Assembly: GCA_024234215.1 (NCBI GenBank)
Contig: JACKOQ010000003.1
Location: 310,001 to 374,000 of the forward strand
DNA length: 64,000 nt
From: Pseudomonadales bacterium
GTDB lineage: Bacteria; Pseudomonadota; Gammaproteobacteria; Pseudomonadales; UBA5862
Direction of reading: 5' to 3'
Each line of letters starts with the position of its first letter. The first letter of the stretch is position 1. Made by a program: the position numbers and the translations under genes. Below the pieces are notes generated by a model. The model saw only the letters and a list, made by a program, of their open reading frames with translations, searched no databases and was not told the DNA's origin. This document shows, piece after piece, positions 58,935 to 64,000 of the stretch.

Positions 58935-60214
58935 GGCAGGTCGTCAGTACGACGGGCCTCACCCTCCTGCTCCTGCTGGGCGCCGCTGCGCAGGCGATGG
59001 AGCCACTGCCGGGGTGGCAGACGGCCAGCGAAGCAATCGGTCTCAGCCAGTCGCTGCGCTTCGGCTACTGGCGCTCGACCCGCAGTGTCGATGACCAGAT
59101 CAACCTGCTGCCGGCATCGCTGTGGCTGCGTGAGCGCTACAGCTTCGACTCCGGGATGACGCTCCATGCCGAGGGCTGGCTGCAGAGCAAGGATGTCGCC
59201 CACCCATGGCAAGCGGAGTCACGCGGCGAACTGCGCGAAGCCTACCTGCGCGACACCCTGGGTGATTTCGACATCCGGTTCGGCCGTCAGATCGTCGCCT
59301 GGGGTCGCGCCGACCGCATCAATCCGACCGACAACCTGAGCGCCCGCGATCTGACACGGATGTTCGTCGAGGATGACGATCTCAAGCGCGGCAGCACTCT
59401 GCTGCGGTTGGCCCATCCCCTGGGTGAGACAGCCGAGCTTCAGCTCTACTGGATTCCGGAGTTCCGCCCCGAGGTGCATCCGCTGGCCGAACGGATCGGC
59501 CCCTTCTCGATCGCCGGCGACGACCGCCGTCCCACTGACAACAGCCAGCACGCCATCAAGGTCGATGGCAGCCGCGATGGCCTCGACTGGTCGCTCTCCT
59601 GGTTCAACGGTCACAACCCCAGCGGCGACCTGCGCGCGCTCGACGCCGCCCGGCCGCTGATCCTGGTGCGGGAGTATGCCCGCCAACAGACCTTTGGCGC
59701 CGATGCCGCGACCGTCGTCGGCAACTTCAACCTGCGCGCCGAGGCCGCCTACACCGACTTTCCCGACCGTGACGCGGGCGACCTCTCCAAGCGCCCCTTC
59801 CTGTTTGCCGTCTTTGGCGGCGACCGCAACCTGGGTGAGCAGTTCAATCTGAATCTGCAATACCTGCTGCGCCGGGTGTCGGATTTTGAACCGCTGGAGC
59901 GTCTGGCCAACCCGATCGAACGCGGCATCGCCACCATCAATGCCGTCGAGGCCGGCCAGCGCGACCGTTACCAGCGCGGCGCAACGCTGCGGCTGGCCTG
60001 GAGCAGCAGCGACCAGCGGTGGCGGGCCGAGCTGTTCGCGCTGCAGGACTTCGGTCAGCATGATGGCATCGTCCGCACCCTCATTCGCCATGACCTCAGC
60101 GATGATCTGCGCCTGAGCCTCGGGCACGAATGGAACCATGGCGAGAGCGACACGCTGTTCGGCAGCCTGCACGATAACAACGGCCTGTTCATGGAGCTGC
60201 GGCTCGGTTATTGA
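58931..60214 (+). CDS. outer-membrane beta-barrel protein (DUF1302-like)
   Basis: A 427-aa exported protein. Residues 1-22 form a signal peptide (TGLTLLLLLGAAAQA). The rest alternates polar and hydrophobic residues, with repeated strand patterns (LRFGYWRSTR; LWLRERYSFD; FDIRFGRQIVAWGRADRINPTDNL) and ends in an aromatic Tyr, as outer-membrane barrels do. The GRQIVAWGRADRINPTD block is typical of DUF1302-type porins near RND exporters. It overlaps the preceding gene by four bases (ATGA) and completes an inner-to-outer membrane set. Confidence 0.85.
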   Translation: MRQVVSTTGLTLLLLLGAAAQAMEPLPGWQTASEAIGLSQSLRFGYWRSTRSVDDQINLLPASLWLRERYSFDSGMTLHAEGWLQSKDVAHPWQAESRGELREAYLRDTLGDFDIRFGRQIVAWGRADRINPTDNLSARDLTRMFVEDDDLKRGSTLLRLAHPLGETAELQLYWIPEFRPEVHPLAERIGPFSIAGDDRRPTDNSQHAIKVDGSRDGLDWSLSWFNGHNPSGDLRALDAARPLILVREYARQQTFGADAATVVGNFNLRAEAAYTDFPDRDAGDLSKRPFLFAVFGGDRNLGEQFNLNLQYLLRRVSDFEPLERLANPIERGIATINAVEAGQRDRYQRGATLRLAWSSSDQRWRAELFALQDFGQHDGIVRTLIRHDLSDDLRLSLGHEWNHGESDTLFGSLHDNNGLFMELRLGY

Positions 60215-60361
60215 GCCCCGGCCTCGCGCCGCACCACGCTCCCGTCACCCTCGATCGCCAAGGATTGAAGTCGCGCCTGTCACCCCCATTTCCGTCTCAT
60301 GACCGCGGTGGACGCAATCCAGCGGTCCACCCTTTCCATGAGACCGCAGGCGCAAGATCCC

Positions 60362-62782
60362 ATGAGTCAATCGATCGAAACCGCAGACGAGATCACCTCC
60401 TCCCGAGCCGATGAGGAACAGGCCGCCAGTGTGCCGGCGCTGCCGGGACAGCACCTGCCCGACAAGCTGGTGCTGATTCCGGTCAGCGGACGGCCCTTCT
60501 TTCCGGCCCAGGTGCAGCCGGTCATCGTCGATGCCGAGCCCTGGCATCAGAGCTTTGCGCAGGTGGCCGAGACTGACCACCATCTGCTCGGGCTGATCTA
60601 TGTCCCCGATTTCGATGCCGACTCGACGCCGGTCGAGGCCTTTCCATCGATTGCCACCGTGGTGCGGCCCCACCATCCGCACAAGATCGACAACAACATC
60701 CAGTTCATCGCCGAGGGATTGCAACGGTTCCGGATTCTGCACTGGATCAGCCGTACACCGCCCTACCTGGTGCAGGTGCAGTACCTGCGCGGCAGCGAGA
60801 CCCACAGCGACGAAACCCAGGCCTATGCCATCGCCATCATCGAGGCGATCAAGGAGCTGCTGCCGCTGAGCCCGCTCTATGGCGAAGAGCTGAAGCAGTA
60901 CCTGAAGCGCTTCAGTCCCAACCAGCCCTCGCCGCTGACCGACTTCGCCGCCACGCTGACCACCGCCACCTCGGCCGAGCTCCAGCAGGTGCTGGAGACC
61001 GAAAACCTGCTGCAGCGGATGGAGAAGGTGCTGCTGCTGCTGCACAAGGAGGTGCAAATTGCCCGGCTGCAACATCAGATCAGCGAGGAGGTGGGACAGA
61101 AGGTCGGCGAGCAGCAGCGGCAGTTCTTTCTGCGCGAGCAGCTCAAGGTGATCCAGCGCGAGCTGGGGCTGAGCAAGGATGACCGCACCGCCGACAGCGA
61201 TGAGTTCAAGCGCCGGCTGCAAGCGCTGGTGGTGCCGCCCCATGCCGAAAAAAAGATCAACGACGAACTGCACAAGCTGTCGATTCTCGACAACGGCTCA
61301 CCCGAATATGGCGTGACCCGCAACTACCTCGACTGGGCCACGTCGGTACCCTGGGGCCGCTTCACCCAGGATCAGCTCGATCTGAAGCAGGCGCGACGGG
61401 TGCTCGACAGCCACCATGACGGGCTCGACGACGTCAAGAAACGGATCATCGAGTTCCTCGCCATCGGCGCCTACAAGGGCGAGATCGCAGGCTCGATCCT
61501 GCTGCTGGTCGGTCCGCCGGGCGTCGGCAAGACCTCGATCGGCCAGTCGATCGCCAGCGCACTGGGCCGCAAGTTCTACCGCTTCAGCCTGGGCGGCATG
61601 CGCGACGAAGCCGAGATCAAGGGCCATCGCCGCACCTACATCGGTGCCATGCCGGGCAAGCTGGTGCAGGCGCTGAAGGAGGTCGAGGTCAGCAATCCGG
61701 TGATCCTGCTCGATGAGATCGACAAGATCGGTGCCTCCTACCAGGGCGATCCCGCCTCGGCGCTGCTCGAAGTGCTCGATCCGGAGCAGAACAGCCAGTT
61801 TCTCGACCACTATCTCGACCTGCGGCTCGATCTCTCCAAGGTGCTGTTCATCTGCACCGCCAACCAACTCGACACCATCCCGCCAGCGCTGCTCGACCGC
61901 ATGGAGACCATTCGCCTTGCCGGCTACATCACCGCCGAAAAGCTGTCGATCGCCCGTCACCACCTCTGGCCCAAGCAGCTCGCCAAGGCCGGATTGAAAG
62001 CAGGCCAGTGCCGGATCAGCGATGCCGCGCTGCGGCGCGTGATCGAGGATTACGCCCGCGAGGCCGGCGTGCGTCACCTCGAACAGCAACTGGCGCGCAT
62101 CATCCGCAAGGTGGTGGTGGAGCTGCTCGAATCACCCGGCCAGCGCTTCAACATCGGCGTCAAGGATGTCGAGCGCCATCTGGGCGGTGCGCTGTTCCGT
62201 CCCGACCAGCCGATCCGGCAGGTGGGTGTGGTGACCGGGCTGGCCTGGACCGCCCTGGGTGGCGCCACCCTGCCGATCGAGGCCTGCCGGGTCCATGCCA
62301 AGGGGCGCGGCTTCAAGCTGACCGGCAAGCTCGGCGAGGTGATGCAGGAGTCGGCCAACATCGCCTACAGCCACATCGACGCCCAGGCGGTGAAGTTCGG
62401 CATCGATCCGGAGTTCTTCAGCAGCAGCCACATCCACCTGCATGTGCCCGAAGGCGCCACCCCCAAGGATGGCCCGAGTGCCGGCATCACCCTGGCCACC
62501 GCGCTGGTCTCGCTCGCCTCGGGGCGGAACATCGACCGGCCGCTGGCGATGACCGGTGAACTGACCCTCACCGGACAGGTGCTGCCAGTCGGCGGCATCC
62601 GCGAAAAGGTGGTGGCAGCCAAGCGGGCCCGCATCGCCGAGCTGATTCTGCCCGAGGCCAACCGGCGCGACTTTGACGAACTGCCGGATTACCTGCGTGA
62701 CGGGATGAAGGTCCACTTCGTGCGCCAGTTCAGCGAGATACCCCCCATCGTCTTTGCCCCGGCAGGGCGCTCCAGAAGCTGA
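60362..62782 (+). CDS. lon: ATP-dependent protease Lon
   Basis: An 806-aa Ser-Lys protease with the three Lon domains: an N-terminal substrate domain (about 35-240), an AAA domain with Walker A GPPGVGKT (about 383-390), GHRRTYIGAMPG and VILLDEIDK, and a protease domain with PKDGPSAGIT (Ser706) and GIREKVVAAKRA (Lys749). The N-domain (LVLIPVSGRPFFPAQVQPV) resembles the second Lon-type proteins of pseudomonads more than classical Lon, so it may be a paralogue. Three in-frame ATGs (60299, 60338, 60362) are possible; none has a strong ribosome-binding site, and I chose the last. Confidence 0.92.
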   Translation: MSQSIETADEITSSRADEEQAASVPALPGQHLPDKLVLIPVSGRPFFPAQVQPVIVDAEPWHQSFAQVAETDHHLLGLIYVPDFDADSTPVEAFPSIATVVRPHHPHKIDNNIQFIAEGLQRFRILHWISRTPPYLVQVQYLRGSETHSDETQAYAIAIIEAIKELLPLSPLYGEELKQYLKRFSPNQPSPLTDFAATLTTATSAELQQVLETENLLQRMEKVLLLLHKEVQIARLQHQISEEVGQKVGEQQRQFFLREQLKVIQRELGLSKDDRTADSDEFKRRLQALVVPPHAEKKINDELHKLSILDNGSPEYGVTRNYLDWATSVPWGRFTQDQLDLKQARRVLDSHHDGLDDVKKRIIEFLAIGAYKGEIAGSILLLVGPPGVGKTSIGQSIASALGRKFYRFSLGGMRDEAEIKGHRRTYIGAMPGKLVQALKEVEVSNPVILLDEIDKIGASYQGDPASALLEVLDPEQNSQFLDHYLDLRLDLSKVLFICTANQLDTIPPALLDRMETIRLAGYITAEKLSIARHHLWPKQLAKAGLKAGQCRISDAALRRVIEDYAREAGVRHLEQQLARIIRKVVVELLESPGQRFNIGVKDVERHLGGALFRPDQPIRQVGVVTGLAWTALGGATLPIEACRVHAKGRGFKLTGKLGEVMQESANIAYSHIDAQAVKFGIDPEFFSSSHIHLHVPEGATPKDGPSAGITLATALVSLASGRNIDRPLAMTGELTLTGQVLPVGGIREKVVAAKRARIAELILPEANRRDFDELPDYLRDGMKVHFVRQFSEIPPIVFAPAGRSRS

Positions 62783-62847
62783 GCAGTCGCGGCCGGCGGC
62801 TCGATCACCCGTGCGGCGTGCTGGCTGCCGCCGCGCGGTGATCAAGG

Positions 62848-62853
62848 TAGAAT
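62848..62853 (+). promoter_or_regulatory. -10 element for rimO
   Basis: TAGAAT at 62848-62853 in AAGGTAGAATGGCCCGC, about 30 bases before the rimO start. The position fits a short leader. No convincing -35 box. Confidence 0.45.
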
Positions 62854-62883
62854 GGCCCGCTTTCACGCTGCGGGTACCCCTTG

Positions 62884-64000
62884 ATGTCCTCCTCCAAAGT
62901 CGGCTTCGTCAGCCTGGGCTGTCCCAAGGCACTGGTGGATTCAGAACGGATCCTCACTCAGTTGCGGCTCGATGGTTATCAGATCGTCAGCCACTACAGC
63001 GAAGCCGAACTGGTGGTGGTCAACACCTGCGGCTTCATCGATGCCGCCAAACAGGAGTCGCTGGAGGCGATCGGCGAGGCCATCAGCGCCAATGGCCGGG
63101 TGATCGTCACCGGCTGCCTGGGCAAGGAGGCCGAGCAGATTCGCGCGCAGCACCCGCAGGTACTGGCCGTCACCGGCCCCCACGCCTATGAGGCGGTGCT
63201 GAGCGCGGTGCATCAGCATCTGCCCTCGCGCACCCCTCATGACCCCTTCACCCAACTGGTGCCGCCGCAGGGCATCAAGCTGACGCCGCGCCACTATGCC
63301 TATCTGAAGATTTCCGAAGGGTGCAACCACCGTTGCAGCTTCTGCATCATCCCGGCGCTGCGGGGTGACCTGGTCAGCCGGCCGATCGGCAGTGTCATGG
63401 ATGAGGCCGAACAACTGGTCAGGGCCGGCGTGCGCGAACTGCTGGTGGTCTCGCAGGACACCAGCGCCTATGGCGTCGATCTGAAATACCGCACCGGCTT
63501 CTGGCAGGGGCGCCCCCTGCGCACCCGGCTGCTCGACCTCTGCCAGGCACTGGGCGAGCTGGGCGTCTGGGTGCGGCTGCACTATGTCTATCCTTACCCT
63601 CATGTCGACGAGATCATCCCGCTGATGGCCGAAGGGCGGATCCTGCCCTACCTCGACATTCCATTGCAGCATGGCGTGCCACGCATTCTCAAGCTGATGA
63701 AACGGCCGGCCGCCAGCGAGAAGACCCTCGATCGCATCGCCCACTGGCGGCAAATCTGCCCGGAGCTGACGCTGCGCAGCACCTTCATCGTCGGCTTTCC
63801 GGGCGAGACCGAAGAGGAGTTCGAGGCGCTGCTCGACTTTCTCGACGCAGCACAGCTCGATCGGGTCGGCTGCTTCACCTACTCACCGGTCGAGGGCGCT
63901 GCGGCCAACCAGTTGCCCGATGCGGTGCCCGAAGAGGTGAAGCAGGCGCGTTACCACCGTTTCATGACCCACCAGGCCAAAATCAGCGCCGAACGCCTGC
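62884..64000 (+). CDS. rimO: ribosomal protein S12 methylthiotransferase RimO, 5' part
   Basis: The gene runs off the right edge; 372 codons are present of a family length near 440. The N-terminal MTTase domain has the three cluster-binding cysteines (SLGCPKALVDSE, NTCGFID, TGCLGKE). The radical-SAM domain has CNHRCSFC (Cys147, 151, 154) binding the 4Fe-4S/SAM cluster, then DIPLQHG and FIVGFPGETEEEF. RimO methylthiolates an Asp of S12. ATG 62884 is chosen; a TTG directly before it is possible. Confidence 0.96.
   Translation, partial: MSSSKVGFVSLGCPKALVDSERILTQLRLDGYQIVSHYSEAELVVVNTCGFIDAAKQESLEAIGEAISANGRVIVTGCLGKEAEQIRAQHPQVLAVTGPHAYEAVLSAVHQHLPSRTPHDPFTQLVPPQGIKLTPRHYAYLKISEGCNHRCSFCIIPALRGDLVSRPIGSVMDEAEQLVRAGVRELLVVSQDTSAYGVDLKYRTGFWQGRPLRTRLLDLCQALGELGVWVRLHYVYPYPHVDEIIPLMAEGRILPYLDIPLQHGVPRILKLMKRPAASEKTLDRIAHWRQICPELTLRSTFIVGFPGETEEEFEALLDFLDAAQLDRVGCFTYSPVEGAAANQLPDAVPEEVKQARYHRFMTHQAKISAERL

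Overview
The window reads as a high-GC gammaproteobacterial chromosome. hflD, the nudJ-mnmA-hflD-purB gene order, bepA, rluE and ppnP all point that way; I cannot name the genus. Most of it is housekeeping or envelope and lipid metabolism. One large block, 5690-23663, looks like a defence or accessory island. By eye it is clearly GC-richer than its flanks, and it carries helicases, a DNA methylase and nucleases.

Region by region. 1-1235: an esterase and the N-terminus of a Baeyer-Villiger monooxygenase, a catabolic pair. 1580-5487: a DUF1285 protein, a REC-PAS-GGDEF-EAL cyclic-di-GMP regulator and a long cold-shock protein. 5690-21734: nine genes on one strand. They are a 1761-aa DUF1998 helicase, a Phd/RelE-type toxin-antitoxin pair, a SNF2/RapA-type helicase, a 1308-aa adenine-type DNA methylase, a DUF3696 AAA ATPase, a PIN nuclease, an RNA ligase and an HNH endonuclease. 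Most junctions overlap by 4-8 bases, so they are probably co-expressed. recQ (21849-23663) follows after 114 bases. The helicase/SNF2/methylase core resembles class 1 DISARM, but the accessory genes differ from the usual set.

23732-35638: conserved housekeeping genes. They are icd, rluE, moaCDE, nudJ, mnmA, hflD, purB, nadA, bepA, pyk and a globin-like gene. Several have a recognisable GCTAYAAT-type -10 element. 35714-46406: a chemoreceptor, a small membrane protein behind an operator-like inverted repeat, a metallo-beta-lactamase-fold hydrolase with an acyl-CoA synthetase, ppnP, amtB with an APC permease, and a TgpA-type transglutaminase. 46520-50116: an RND (MMPL-type) transporter with a YCF48-like beta-propeller protein.

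50333-54635: a VanZ-like protein, a glycine-rich unknown, glutathione-dependent formaldehyde dehydrogenase, an alpha/beta hydrolase with a GST, and a Nudix hydrolase. 54943-60214: a DUF829-like hydrolase, then a second RND transporter. This RND gene is split by a one-base frame change at a C6 run, its C-terminal half is fused to a LolA-like domain, and an outer-membrane beta-barrel gene follows. Together they could span inner membrane, periplasm and outer membrane. 60362-64000: a Lon protease and the start of rimO, which runs off the window.

No tRNA, rRNA, CRISPR array or insertion sequence was seen.
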